The notes beneath the pieces are model-generated. The model made no database searches, was not told the DNA's origin, and was given only the letters and a program-made list of their open reading frames with translations. Of a stretch of 17,783 bases of DNA, positions 7,786 through 15,869 are shown one piece after another. The DNA is taken from NCBI GenBank assembly GCA_934643865.1, contig CAKUCX010000071.1, forward strand, positions 1-17,783, in the 5' to 3' direction. A program made the translations under genes and the position numbers. The number at the start of each line of letters is the position of its first letter. The stretch's first letter is position 1. Source of the stretch: an uncultured Kiritimatiellota bacterium (GTDB taxonomy: Bacteria; Verrucomicrobiota; Kiritimatiellia; RFP12; UBA1067).

Positions 7786-8544
7786 TATGCCGGCGGCGCG
7801 CGCGCGGTAGCAGACCTTCCAGAGGAAGAGGCCGCGGGCGGGGGCCGTCTCGACGCGCGCCGTGCGCGGCGCGGCCGCCGCCAGAAGCTCCGTGACGGCG
7901 GCGGGCTTCTCGTTGCCCTTGCCGACGCTCAGGAGAAAGCCGACCATCGAGCGGACCTGCTTGTAGAGGAAGCCGTCGCCCTTCACGCTGAACGTGTAGC
8001 GGGGACCGCTGCGCCGGACGGTGAAGGCGAAGATCGTGCGGACGGTCGTCTCCAGGTCGCGGTGCGGGTTCGCCGCGAAGGAGACGAAATCATGGCGGCC
8101 GACGAAGCGCGCCGCCGCGTCCTGCATCGCCGCGAGGTCGAGCGGACGGTGGCAGAAGGTCCAGAACGGCGCAAGGTGCGGCGGCAGGATGTCCGCCTGG
8201 TAGACGAAGTAGCGGTACTCCTTGCCCTTCGCGTCGTTGCGTGCGTTGAAGTCCGGCCGCGCGAACGCCGCGCGCATGACGCGAATGTCGTCCGGGAGGC
8301 GCGCGTTCATCGCGCGGACGAGGTTCTTCGGCGGAATGGGGACGTCGAGGTCGACGTGGACGCAGAACCCGCGCGCATGGACGCCCGCATCGGTTCGGCT
8401 GCAGCCGAAGACGCGCACGGGTGCGCGGTTGACGTACGCAAGGGTCTCCTCCAGGCGCTGCTGGACGGCGACGCCGTTCTCCTGCAGCTGGTAGCCGGCG
8501 TAGCGCGTGCCGTCGTACGCAAGAACGATGCGGTAGCGCTTCAC
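7783..8544 (-). CDS. truA: tRNA pseudouridine synthase A
   Basis: TruA isomerises uridines 38-40 in the anticodon stem-loop of tRNAs to pseudouridine. The product is 253 residues, as is usual. It begins YRIVLAYDGTRYAGYQLQ, and the catalytic loop CSRTDAGVHARG has the catalytic Asp at residue 52. RNDAKGKEYRYFVY, GRHDFVSFAA, ETTVRTIFAF and GDGFLYKQVRSMVGFLL follow, the last being the C-terminal TruA signature. The start is a GTG (8542-8544) overlapping the lactonase stop by four bases (GTGA). No good ribosome binding site precedes it, so translation likely depends on coupling to the lactonase gene. That makes a housekeeping tRNA-modification gene the last member of a sugar-processing operon. Confidence 0.96.
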   Translation of the reverse strand: MKRYRIVLAYDGTRYAGYQLQENGVAVQQRLEETLAYVNRAPVRVFGCSRTDAGVHARGFCVHVDLDVPIPPKNLVRAMNARLPDDIRVMRAAFARPDFNARNDAKGKEYRYFVYQADILPPHLAPFWTFCHRPLDLAAMQDAAARFVGRHDFVSFAANPHRDLETTVRTIFAFTVRRSGPRYTFSVKGDGFLYKQVRSMVGFLLSVGKGNEKPAAVTELLAAAAPRTARVETAPARGLFLWKVCYRARAAGI

Positions 8545-9653
8545 TTCGTCTTGAACGTGAAGAAGAGCGGACGGTAGACGCCCTCCATCGAGGCGACGAG
8601 GTCGAACGTCCCCTTCGCGCGGTCGTACGCGAAGCTTGCGAGCCGCCAGCTCTCCTTCAGGCCGACCATGCAGAACTTCCCGCCCGGAAAGAACGCGAAG
8701 TCGCGCGGGAACTGTCCGCCCAGTTTGGCGTTGTTCAGGAACGCCATCTTCCCCGTCCCGGCATCGACGTTGAAGACCGTGATCGAGTCGTGCCCCCGGT
8801 TCGAGCAGAAGAGCTGCGAGCCGTCCTCCGAGAGCTTGATCGCCGCCGCCTTCGAGAAGTCCGTGAAGCCCTTCGCGAGAAGGTCCTTGATCTCGATGAA
8901 CTCGAACCCCTCGCCCGTGTAGCGGTAGCTCGCGACGAGGTTCTTGAGTTCGAAGATGACGAACGCGAACCTGCCGTTCGGGTGGAAGACGATGTGGCGG
9001 GGTCCGGCGCCGGGGGCGATCTTCCGCGTGTCGATCGTCGCGGCGGGGACGGCCTTCAGGCCCTCGGCGCGGTGCGCGAAGTCGTAGGCCACGATCTTGT
9101 CGAGCGTGAGGTCGACGACGAGCTGGTACTTGCCGTCCGGCGTGACGACGGAGCAGTGCGCGTGCGCGGCGTCCTGGCGCGGCTTGTTCGGCCCGTCGCC
9201 GACGTGCCGCACCTGGCAGAGGGGCTTCACCTCGTTCGGGGCGCCGGCGAAGCGCGGATCGATCGAGCCGTCCGAACGCAGATCGGCGTAGCCCGCCGTG
9301 CCGCAGGAGTATTCGGCGTAGACGAGCGCCTTCTCCGACGGGTCGAGCGCGACGTAGCACGGCACCGTCCAGCCCGTGGGGATCTCGTTCACCAGCTCCA
9401 ACCTGTCGCCCCGGGCGTTCAGGCGGAACGCGGCGAGGCCGCCGTTCCGGCCCTTCGGACCGAACGCCGCGCGCCCGACGACCGAGTAGAGCATCGTGCA
9501 GTCCCGGTTCAGCGCCATGTAGGTGGGCTGCGGCACGGTGTCGATCACGTTGACCACGCGGAAGTCGCCCGTCTCCGCGTCGCTTTCAAGGATGTGGATG
9601 CCCTGCGGATACTGGTCGCTCGTGTAGCTGCCGACGTAGGTGATGTACTTCAT
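8541..9653 (-). CDS. Lactonase-family seven-bladed beta-propeller (6-phosphogluconolactonase-like)
   Basis: This is a member of the YbhE/Pgl-type lactonase family (Pfam Lactonase, PF10282), whose characterised members hydrolyse 6-phosphogluconolactone or related sugar lactones. The 370-residue length is standard. It starts YVGSYTSDQYPQGIHILESD and carries the family marks PTYMALNRD, RQDAAHAHCSVVTPDG (about residue 165) and APGAGPRHIVFHPNGRFAF with Arg219-His220. It ends PRDFAFFPGGKFCMVG. No signal peptide is visible, so it is predicted to be cytoplasmic, unlike the exported proteins upstream. The ribosome binding site is weak (AAAGG about 11 bases upstream of the ATG). It lies 31 bases after the oxidoreductase gene, which fits a dehydrogenase plus lactonase pair. 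The true substrate is not known. Confidence 0.88.
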   Translation of the reverse strand: MKYITYVGSYTSDQYPQGIHILESDAETGDFRVVNVIDTVPQPTYMALNRDCTMLYSVVGRAAFGPKGRNGGLAAFRLNARGDRLELVNEIPTGWTVPCYVALDPSEKALVYAEYSCGTAGYADLRSDGSIDPRFAGAPNEVKPLCQVRHVGDGPNKPRQDAAHAHCSVVTPDGKYQLVVDLTLDKIVAYDFAHRAEGLKAVPAATIDTRKIAPGAGPRHIVFHPNGRFAFVIFELKNLVASYRYTGEGFEFIEIKDLLAKGFTDFSKAAAIKLSEDGSQLFCSNRGHDSITVFNVDAGTGKMAFLNNAKLGGQFPRDFAFFPGGKFCMVGLKESWRLASFAYDRAKGTFDLVASMEGVYRPLFFTFKTK

Positions 9654-9684
9654 TTTTCCGATTGCCTTTCTGGCTTGACTGTCC

Positions 9685-11094
9685 CTACCACTGGCCGACG
9701 CGCGGCTGGCGCAGCATCGCGTTGGACGCGGTGCCGTTCGTGAAGAGGTGCCGTGCGGGATCCCACTGGAGCGTCTTGCCCGCGTCGAAGAGCGCGGCCA
9801 CGCCCGTGAGCGAACACTGCGTCATGGCGCCCGCGTAGGCGAAGTCGCTTCCCACCTTCGGTCCGCCCTTGATGGCGGCGAGGAATTCGTTGTAGGGCTT
9901 CGATCCCTGGTCCTTGCCCGGCACGCGCGCGTACTTCCGCTTCGGGCAGCCGCCCTCGGCGCGCAGCTTCTCCAGCGTGAGGCCCGGCAGCATCCGCAGG
10001 TAGTTCGCGCCGTGGTGGCCGTATTCGATCACGCCCTTCGTGCCGTAGACGAACGCGCCGTTGCACATGCCGTCGCGGCGGGCGCGCGCCTCCTTGGAGT
10101 TGTAGGGCGGGAAGTACTTCATCTCGTCGGGGTAGAGGGTCGGCACGGGCACGGTCCGGCACGCCTCGCCGTCGAACCACACGAGCCGGAACGGCTTGCC
10201 GGCGCGCGTGACGTACTCGAACGTCGTCTTCACGCCGCGCGGGAAGGTCGCGCCGTGGACGGCGGGGTCCCAGGAGCCGAAGACCTCGGCCTTGACCGTC
10301 TTGGGCATCCCGAGGCCGAGCGTCCAGAAGAGCGGGTCCATCAGGTGGCAGCTCCAGTCGCCGAGCGTGTTCGTGCCGTACATCGTCCAGAACCGCCAGA
10401 CGCCCGGCAGGTACTTCGGGTAGTAGGGACGGTGCGGCACGGGGCCCTGCCACTGGTTCCAGTCGAGCTCCTTTGGCACCTCCCACGTCTTCTTGAGGTC
10501 GTCCAGCTTGTCCATGAACGAGTAGACGGCGGGGCACCAGATGTGGGCCTCGGTGACGTCGCCGATGAGGCCCGCCTCGATCCATTCGCGGAAGTCGCGG
10601 ATCGTGTCGTAGGCGTGGCCCTGGTTCATCGCCTGGGTGACGAGGTTCGGATGGGCCTTGGCGGCCTCCAGCATCGCGTCCATCTCGTGGTAGCTCTGCG
10701 CGAGCGGCTTCTCGCACTGCACGTGCTTGCCGCGCTTCAGGCACTCGACGGCCATCGTCGCATGCCAGTGGTCCGGCACGCCGATCATCACGGCGTCGAT
10801 CTCCTTGTCGAGCCGGTCGAGCATCTCGCGGTAGTATTTGAAGTACGGCGCCTGCGGGAACTTCTTGCGCATGCCGCCGGAGCGGCGGTCGTCCACGTCG
10901 CAAAGGCCGACAATCCGCGCCCCGGCGCCGGCGAGGCCGTTGATGTCGGCCCCGGCCCGCCCGCCCGCGCCGATCGCCGCCACGCACACCGTCTCGCTCG
11001 GCGGCGTCGCGCCGCTCCCGGCGATGAGGCTGCGCGGCAGCACGTTGAAGAGGGCGACGCCCCCCGTTGCCCTCAGAAAATCGCGTCTCTTCAT
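9685..11094 (-). CDS. Tat-exported Gfo/Idh/MocA family oxidoreductase
   Basis: This is an NAD(P)-dependent sugar oxidoreductase of the glucose-fructose oxidoreductase/inositol dehydrogenase family. It starts MKRRDFLRATGGVALFNVLP, a twin-arginine signal with an RRDFLR motif, so it is probably exported folded with its cofactor. The Rossmann segment AAIGAGGRAGADIN and VGLCDVDD follow, then GVPDHWHATMAVECLKRGKH and CEKPLAQSYHE with Lys129. GDWSCHLMDPLFW with His250 sits in the catalytic region, and the C-terminal half has the typical alpha/beta domain. The ATG at 11094 is preferred over the in-frame GTG at 11109, because GGAG lies 9 bases before it and the Tat motif then begins at residue 3. The product is 469 residues, the size of PVC-group Tat-type members. 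The substrate is unknown; an aldose is plausible from the neighbours. Confidence 0.93.
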   Translation of the reverse strand: MKRRDFLRATGGVALFNVLPRSLIAGSGATPPSETVCVAAIGAGGRAGADINGLAGAGARIVGLCDVDDRRSGGMRKKFPQAPYFKYYREMLDRLDKEIDAVMIGVPDHWHATMAVECLKRGKHVQCEKPLAQSYHEMDAMLEAAKAHPNLVTQAMNQGHAYDTIRDFREWIEAGLIGDVTEAHIWCPAVYSFMDKLDDLKKTWEVPKELDWNQWQGPVPHRPYYPKYLPGVWRFWTMYGTNTLGDWSCHLMDPLFWTLGLGMPKTVKAEVFGSWDPAVHGATFPRGVKTTFEYVTRAGKPFRLVWFDGEACRTVPVPTLYPDEMKYFPPYNSKEARARRDGMCNGAFVYGTKGVIEYGHHGANYLRMLPGLTLEKLRAEGGCPKRKYARVPGKDQGSKPYNEFLAAIKGGPKVGSDFAYAGAMTQCSLTGVAALFDAGKTLQWDPARHLFTNGTASNAMLRQPRVGQW

Positions 11095-11184
11095 GCGGAT
11101 CATCTCCACGTCTTTCCGAATGGGGAAAGCCTATCACATTCTTTTTCTGGAATCAACAGGGGAATGCCGTATGCCCGCGGCCGC

Positions 11185-11442
11185 TCACTCGTCCGCCCGC
11201 TGCAGGCCGTCCGGCAGGGGGCGGTTCGCGATTTCAAGAAGCCGGTCCAGCTTAGACTCGATCCGGTCCAGCTTTCGGTCAAGCGCCGCGCATCGCGCGT
11301 CGACGTGGTCCTTGACCTCGTGCGTGCCGTCCGCCACGGCCTCGACAATCCGCTCATGCGGCACGCCGCCGAATCGGAGGTAGAGCGTCGCGGCGAGAAG
11401 GACGGCGACGGCGATCAGGAGAATGGCAAGTTTCGCCTTCAT
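11185..11442 (-). CDS. Small membrane-anchored coiled-coil protein (85 residues)
   Basis: I do not recognise a family. The protein has one N-terminal hydrophobic segment (residues 3 to about 23, AKLAILLIAVAVLLAATLYL) with little positive charge before it. A soluble part with clear heptads follows, CAALDRKLDRIESKLDRLLE, which predicts a short coiled coil and therefore oligomerisation. The architecture suggests a bitopic inner-membrane protein with the coiled coil outside the cytoplasm, or an uncleaved signal anchor. No convincing ribosome binding site precedes the ATG at 11442. It lies 37 bases after the isomerase-like gene and 90 before the oxidoreductase gene, so it probably belongs to the same transcript. 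The composition is coherent and protein-like, which supports it being real. Confidence 0.65.
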   Translation of the reverse strand: MKAKLAILLIAVAVLLAATLYLRFGGVPHERIVEAVADGTHEVKDHVDARCAALDRKLDRIESKLDRLLEIANRPLPDGLQRADE

Positions 11443-11479
11443 GTCGATGCATGGCAGGGGGCGGTGCCCCCCGCCCGTT

Positions 11480-13003
11480 TCAGCGCGGCGTCACAACGAC
11501 CGTCTCGATGCCGAGCGCGCGGCCGAGCTTCTCGATTTCGGCGGCGTGGTGGCCGATGCCGAGGGCGAAGTGGTGGGTCGGGCCTTCCAGCGTCCAGTTG
11601 CGCAGGAACGTCCGCACGTCCGGCAGGAACTTCCCGTGCGTGTTCGTGTTCCCCGTCGGCGGAATCGGCCCGGCGAGGGACTCGCCCTCGGCGACGATGA
11701 ATTTGAACGTGCCGTCGGCCTTGAGGCCGAGGGACATCATCGTGATCGGCCCCTCCTTGATGTTGAACTCCACGCCCGCGCCCTTCCCGGGCTTGCCGTG
11801 GTACTTCTTGAGGGAGCGCAGGACCGGCTTCTTCGCGGCGATGTTCAGGTGGTGCGGCCCGTCGTGGCCGACAAGCACCGTGTCGCGCTCGAAGTCGATC
11901 GGGTGGAACTCGGCGAAGCTGCCGCCGATGTCGAGGCGGTCGAAGATCATCATCGCCACGCAGTTCTTGAGGTCGAACTCGCCGCACATCGGGAAGCCGG
12001 CGGCGGTGAGGAGCGAGTTGCCGACGATGAAGTTCGTCACGAGTTCGCGCGTCAGGGAGCCTTCCTCGCCCTCGTAGTAGTAGGCGAAGCCGTCGAGCGC
12101 GCGCTTGTCGATGAACGCCTCCAGCGCCACGGCGGCCTTCGCGGCGACGTCGAGGTCGTGGGCGGTCAGCTTCTCCGTCCACGGGTCGGAGACGGGGTCG
12201 GGCGTGTCGAAGAAGCCAAGGATGCGCGCCTTCATCGCCTCGACCGCCGCCGCGTCGGGGTTCCGGTAGAACGGCAGAATCTCGTCCGGCTCGCAGAGCG
12301 CGACGTGGCAGCCGAACGTGCGCGAGACGGCGGTGGGGTCGACCTGCATGTCGTACATCGCCTCCAGCACGTGGCCCATGAGGCCGATGCGCGCGCGGCG
12401 GAGGTCGTGGAGGACGTGCGCGACGGCGCACCACTGGCGGATCTCCTCGTCCGCCTTCGCGTCGCCCGTGCGCAGGCCGATGACGACGTCCGCGACGGGG
12501 CGCCCGTAGCGGATCGCGACGCCCGTGAACTCGGGCACGCTGCAGAGGTCGTCGTTGTAGAGCTGCTTGTAGATCGTCGCGCGTTCGTAGTCGAGGCGCG
12601 CGTCGGGCTGGAGGGCGACGAGGACGATCGGCACGTTCAGCTCGCGCACGAACGGCGCGAAGGTGGAGCTTGTCGCGTAGGTCACCATGTCCACGAAGAG
12701 GAGGTCGAGGTCGGCCGCCTTCATCGCCGGGATGAGCGCATGCGCCTTCTGCGGGTTGTCGCTCATGCCGAAGCGCGTCACCTTCACCTGGTGGGCCGCG
12801 AGCTTCTCCGCGAAGACGCCCTCCTTCTTCACCATGTCCTCCAGCAGGCCGGGGCACTGCTTCCAGTACGTGTCGAGCCCCACGCTCACCACGCCCACGT
12901 TCGCCGTGAGCGGCTTGCGCCGCGCCACGCGCGGCCCCTCGGCGAACGCCGCAAACGCCACGGCGCACAGCGCCGCCCACACCACCATCCGTCTTGTCAT
13001 CAT
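11480..13003 (-). CDS. L-arabinose/L-fucose isomerase-like protein with signal peptide
   Basis: The 507-residue protein resembles the L-fucose/L-arabinose isomerase superfamily, metal-dependent enzymes that interconvert aldoses and ketoses. Domain order looks conserved: an N-terminal Rossmann-like part (GVVSVGLDTYWKQCPGL, DLLFVDMVTYATSSTFAPF, IVLVALQPD), then the C-terminal catalytic part. Candidate metal ligands are Glu342 in GFPMCGEFDLKNC (compare AEGDWK of AraA), a histidine in GHDGPHHLN (His380 or 384-385) and His477-478 in THHFALGIGHH. A glutamate in YYYEGEEGSLTREL could supply the fourth. Unusually, it begins TRRMVVWAALCAVAFAAFAEG, a clear Sec-type signal peptide, whereas isomerases of this superfamily are normally cytoplasmic. 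GAGG lies 8 bases before the first of two adjacent ATGs. It follows the glycosidase gene by 46 bases. Superfamily assignment is moderately sure; activity and sugar are inferred. Confidence 0.78.
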   Translation of the reverse strand: MMTRRMVVWAALCAVAFAAFAEGPRVARRKPLTANVGVVSVGLDTYWKQCPGLLEDMVKKEGVFAEKLAAHQVKVTRFGMSDNPQKAHALIPAMKAADLDLLFVDMVTYATSSTFAPFVRELNVPIVLVALQPDARLDYERATIYKQLYNDDLCSVPEFTGVAIRYGRPVADVVIGLRTGDAKADEEIRQWCAVAHVLHDLRRARIGLMGHVLEAMYDMQVDPTAVSRTFGCHVALCEPDEILPFYRNPDAAAVEAMKARILGFFDTPDPVSDPWTEKLTAHDLDVAAKAAVALEAFIDKRALDGFAYYYEGEEGSLTRELVTNFIVGNSLLTAAGFPMCGEFDLKNCVAMMIFDRLDIGGSFAEFHPIDFERDTVLVGHDGPHHLNIAAKKPVLRSLKKYHGKPGKGAGVEFNIKEGPITMMSLGLKADGTFKFIVAEGESLAGPIPPTGNTNTHGKFLPDVRTFLRNWTLEGPTHHFALGIGHHAAEIEKLGRALGIETVVVTPR

Positions 13004-13049
13004 CTCGTTGTCCTCTTTTCCGGATTGAACTTGAAATGCGCGTTTCCAC

Positions 13050-15752
13050 CTACCGCAGCACGCGGACGGGGCCGAGGAGGCCGGACGGCTGGAGCGGGTC
13101 GTTCGGGCAATACCCCGAGTAGGGCGTCGGGTCGAGCTTCCAGGGGGTCTTCGGATTTCCCTGGCGCGGACGCGTCCAGCAGCGCACGTTGCTCCGCGTC
13201 AGGCGCGCCGCCTCGGGACGGCCGCACTCGCCGATCAGGAGGTTGTGCCAGTTGTTCACATAGCGGACCGCGATCTCGTTCTTCCCCGCACGGAACGCCT
13301 CCCGCACGGCGACCGTCCAGGGCGCGCACCACACGACGCCGCAGTCCACGCCGTTCACCGTAACGGCGGCCAGGCCGCTCGGCAGGGTGCCCAGGTCGAG
13401 CGCAGTGGCCTGTTCGGCCTCCTCCGCCGTCAGCTCCACCTGCGTGCGGTAGGTGGCGGACCCGGCGAAATGGCGCAGGTCGGCGCGCGTCGTCCAGTCG
13501 ACGAGCGTCTCGAACGTCGTCGGGGCGGGCGGCGGCGCGGCGAGCCGGTGGTAGGCGAAGGAGACGTGCCAGGGCGCCGTGAGCGTCCTGAGCGGCACGG
13601 CGGGCGCCGGGCGCGTGCCGGCGGAGGCGGGGCGGAAGACGATGAAGGCCGAGCCGCCCTTCGGAAGATCGAGCGCCACGTCCGTGCGGCCGTCGGCGCG
13701 CACCGTCGCCCGCGCCGCCGTGCGCGTGCCGTCCACGGCGTTCCACTCCTCCACCACGCGCCCGGCGACCGGCGCACGGAACGTCATTGTCCCCGCGCCC
13801 TCGCCGGTGACGAAGTAGATGTCCGTCGCGCCCGCGCGGCGGTGGACCGTCTCGAACGGCCCCGCGTAGTCCGGCGGCACGCGCGCCGCGACCTGCGCGG
13901 CCTCGGCGGCCGAATAGACGGGGAGGCCCGCCTTCCGCCAGCCCTCCACCTTCTTCACCACGGCGGGGTTCAGCGGCTCGTCCGGGAACTCGGGATCCCA
14001 TACGAGCGCGCCGTAGGAGATGCCGGAGGGCAGCACGAGCTTCCCGTCCCGCAGGGCGAGGCGCTCCAGCACCGCCGCGTCGTTCACGAGGTCGTAGGTA
14101 TAGCCGGCGGGCAGCTTCGCCTTCGAGGCGTCGTAGGGCTTCTCGCGGTAGAGGCCCCAGTTCTGGTAGGGACGGTCGCCCGCGTAGACGGCGAAGTCCT
14201 CCACGGGCTGCCCCTGCTGGAGCAGCCACTGGCAGCGGCCGAGGTAGCCGACGAACGCCTCGGCCTCGCGGTGCCACGTCACGTTGCGGTTGATGTGCGA
14301 GCCGGCGAAGTATTCCGCGCCGGGGACGCCGAAGGCGTCGGGCGAGCAGGTGAACGTGTGCCAGACGAGGTGGTTGACGCCCGCCGCGAAGGCGCGGTCG
14401 CCCGCGTACTTGAGGTGGGCGGGATCGACGGACCAGTGGCGGATCATGTGGGTGAACGCCTCGGCGGACGCGCGTGGGCGGCCGTAGAGGTGGGCGGCGG
14501 CGACGGCGGCGCGCACGTGGTAGCGCGCGCGGTAGCCCTCGCCCTTCCCGTCGGGCCAGAACTCACCCTGGGGGATGTCGTTCACGCCGAGGAAGGCGAG
14601 CTGGTCGGCCTCGCGGAAGACGGCGGGCGTGCGCTGCCAGGGGCCGCCCGACTCGGAGACGAGGCCCATGCCGTGGGCGTGGGCGAGGCGCGCGAGCGTG
14701 CCGTAGAAGTTCTCGCGGAACATGTCGTTGCGCGCGCGGCGGTAGGCGCGCAGGAAGGTCTCGTGCGCGGCGGCGTCCGCCTTGCGGAAGCCGGCGAGGA
14801 GGGGCAGCTCGGGGCGCACGTCGAAGCCGGTGAAACGGCGGAACTGGTTCTCGAAGTCGCCCGTCCAGGTGGGCATCGTGCCCTCCCAGCTGACGGAGTA
14901 GAGGTGCGTGAGCGTGCGGTCGGTGCCCACGAGCCCGGGCAGCTGCGCGATGAGCGTGCCGTGGAAGCGGCCGAAGTGGCCCTCGATCGCGCGCGCGTCG
15001 AGAACGTCCACGTCGTATTCGTGGTCCGGCAGCACGGCCCAGCCGAAGCGCACGAGGAGGCGCTTCGCGCCCGGCGTACCTGGCGCGGCAAGCGTGCGAG
15101 GCTCTGCCGCCGCCGCGCCGTCGAGGCGCTTGCCGCTCGTCGCCTCCATCGTGTAGACGCCGTCGCCGCCGTTGCGCCACACGCCGTCCGCGGGCAGGTC
15201 GTCGCCCGTGTAGAAGACCTCCTGCGCGTCGATGTCGTGGTAGAAGGCGAGGTCGGGCTTCTCGAACGCCGTCTGCGGCGTCCCGGCGGGGTAGTAGCGG
15301 TAGACGAGACGCTTGGGCGCGTCGACGCCCACGGGCCAAGGGCCGTTCATCTTGCCGCCGGACGTGCTCATGTTCATCGCGAAGGAGAGCCCCAGGCGCG
15401 CGGCCTCGCGGATCGCGAAGACGGCGCACTCCTGCCATTCGGGGCTCATCACCTCCATCTTCGGCTTCGGGTTGACGACGTGCCGCTCGTCGTCCCAGTA
15501 GCCGCGCGAGTCGAACATCAAAAGGCCGCCGAAGCCAAGGCGCTTCATCGCCTCCAGGTCGGCCGTGATCGTCGGCTTGTCCACATGCCCGTTCACCCAC
15601 CACCAGTAGCACCACGGACGGCTGGACATCGGCACATCCGTCCAGCCCGCCACAAGCGGATCCCCGTTCGCCGCGCGCGCGGCGCCCCAGCCGGCGCACG
15701 TCGCCAACACGACGGCGGCAACACGTCCCAGCCTCACTCCCCGACCAACCAT
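13050..15752 (-). CDS. Secreted GH106-like glycosidase (alpha-L-rhamnosidase type)
   Basis: This is a predicted extracytoplasmic glycoside hydrolase of the GH106 type, whose characterised members remove alpha-L-rhamnose from plant or microbial glycans. It has a Sec signal (VRLGRVAAVVLATCAGWGAARA, cleavage near residue 27). The hallmark opening RPWCYWWWVNGHVDKPTITA and EAMKRLGFGGLLMFDSRGYW follow. The central barrel contains GMGLVSESGGPWQR (Glu367) and RASAEAFTHM (Glu431), the likely acidic catalytic residues by analogy. The C-terminal part is beta-rich and jelly-roll-like: LDLGTLPSGLAAVTVNGVDC, then KNEIAVRYVNNWHNLLIG, a GH2-type sugar-binding fold. At 900 residues it is somewhat shorter than well-known members of about 1100. 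The ATG at 15752 is chosen over an upstream in-frame start because AGGAG lies 6 bases before it and it opens the signal peptide. It is the first gene of the operon. Confidence 0.88.
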   Translation of the reverse strand: MVGRGVRLGRVAAVVLATCAGWGAARAANGDPLVAGWTDVPMSSRPWCYWWWVNGHVDKPTITADLEAMKRLGFGGLLMFDSRGYWDDERHVVNPKPKMEVMSPEWQECAVFAIREAARLGLSFAMNMSTSGGKMNGPWPVGVDAPKRLVYRYYPAGTPQTAFEKPDLAFYHDIDAQEVFYTGDDLPADGVWRNGGDGVYTMEATSGKRLDGAAAAEPRTLAAPGTPGAKRLLVRFGWAVLPDHEYDVDVLDARAIEGHFGRFHGTLIAQLPGLVGTDRTLTHLYSVSWEGTMPTWTGDFENQFRRFTGFDVRPELPLLAGFRKADAAAHETFLRAYRRARNDMFRENFYGTLARLAHAHGMGLVSESGGPWQRTPAVFREADQLAFLGVNDIPQGEFWPDGKGEGYRARYHVRAAVAAAHLYGRPRASAEAFTHMIRHWSVDPAHLKYAGDRAFAAGVNHLVWHTFTCSPDAFGVPGAEYFAGSHINRNVTWHREAEAFVGYLGRCQWLLQQGQPVEDFAVYAGDRPYQNWGLYREKPYDASKAKLPAGYTYDLVNDAAVLERLALRDGKLVLPSGISYGALVWDPEFPDEPLNPAVVKKVEGWRKAGLPVYSAAEAAQVAARVPPDYAGPFETVHRRAGATDIYFVTGEGAGTMTFRAPVAGRVVEEWNAVDGTRTAARATVRADGRTDVALDLPKGGSAFIVFRPASAGTRPAPAVPLRTLTAPWHVSFAYHRLAAPPPAPTTFETLVDWTTRADLRHFAGSATYRTQVELTAEEAEQATALDLGTLPSGLAAVTVNGVDCGVVWCAPWTVAVREAFRAGKNEIAVRYVNNWHNLLIGECGRPEAARLTRSNVRCWTRPRQGNPKTPWKLDPTPYSGYCPNDPLQPSGLLGPVRVLR

Positions 15753-15776
15753 CGTTCGCTCCTTTCGCTCATTTCC

Positions 15777-15806
15777 CACTTGACGCACCTGACGCATGCG
15801 TAAGTG
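15777..15806. promoter_or_regulatory. Operator-like dyad overlapping the glycosidase promoter
   Basis: CACTTGACGC (15777-15786) and GCGTAAGTG (15798-15806) are inverted copies with one unpaired G. Between and within them are two direct copies of TGACGCA (15781-15787 and 15790-15796) and a perfect palindrome ACGCATGCGT (15792-15801). The dyad covers the -10 box and the predicted transcription start, a typical position for a repressor operator. The regulator is not in the window. Confidence 0.45.
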
Positions 15807-15831
15807 TAGCACATCTTCCCATGCGCGGCAA
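15803..15831 (-). promoter_or_regulatory. Promoter of the GH106 operon
   Basis: On the minus strand the -35 TTGCCG (15826-15831), a 17-base spacer and -10 TACACT (15803-15808), preceded by TGC as an extended -10, give a plausible sigma70-type promoter. Transcription would start near 15796, leaving a leader of about 44 bases to the ATG at 15752. The left end of the insertion sequence lies 38 bases upstream of the -35 box. Confidence 0.6.
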
Positions 15832-15855
15832 GCGGGGCGGGAAAGGCACGCGTTG

Positions 15856-15868
15856 CTTGATTCCTCGA
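15856..15868 (+). repeat. Left 13-bp direct repeat flanking the IS
   Basis: CTTGATTCCTCGA occurs here and again at 17608-17620, immediately outside the insertion sequence. One A separates each copy from the 34-bp inverted repeat. It looks like a target site duplication. Confidence 0.75.
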
Positions 15869-15869
15869 A

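Noticed and set aside
11112..11129. CTTTCC...GGAAAG inverted repeat before the oxidoreductase gene
   Set aside because: A 6-bp stem with a 6-base loop is too short to call an operator or attenuator. A nearby TTGATT/TAGGCT promoter-like pair is also too weak.
11457..11471. GGGGGC-GGT-GCCCCC hairpin between the isomerase-like and small-protein genes
   Set aside because: It has no U tract and a very small loop, and such strings are expected in this base composition. It could at most affect mRNA processing.
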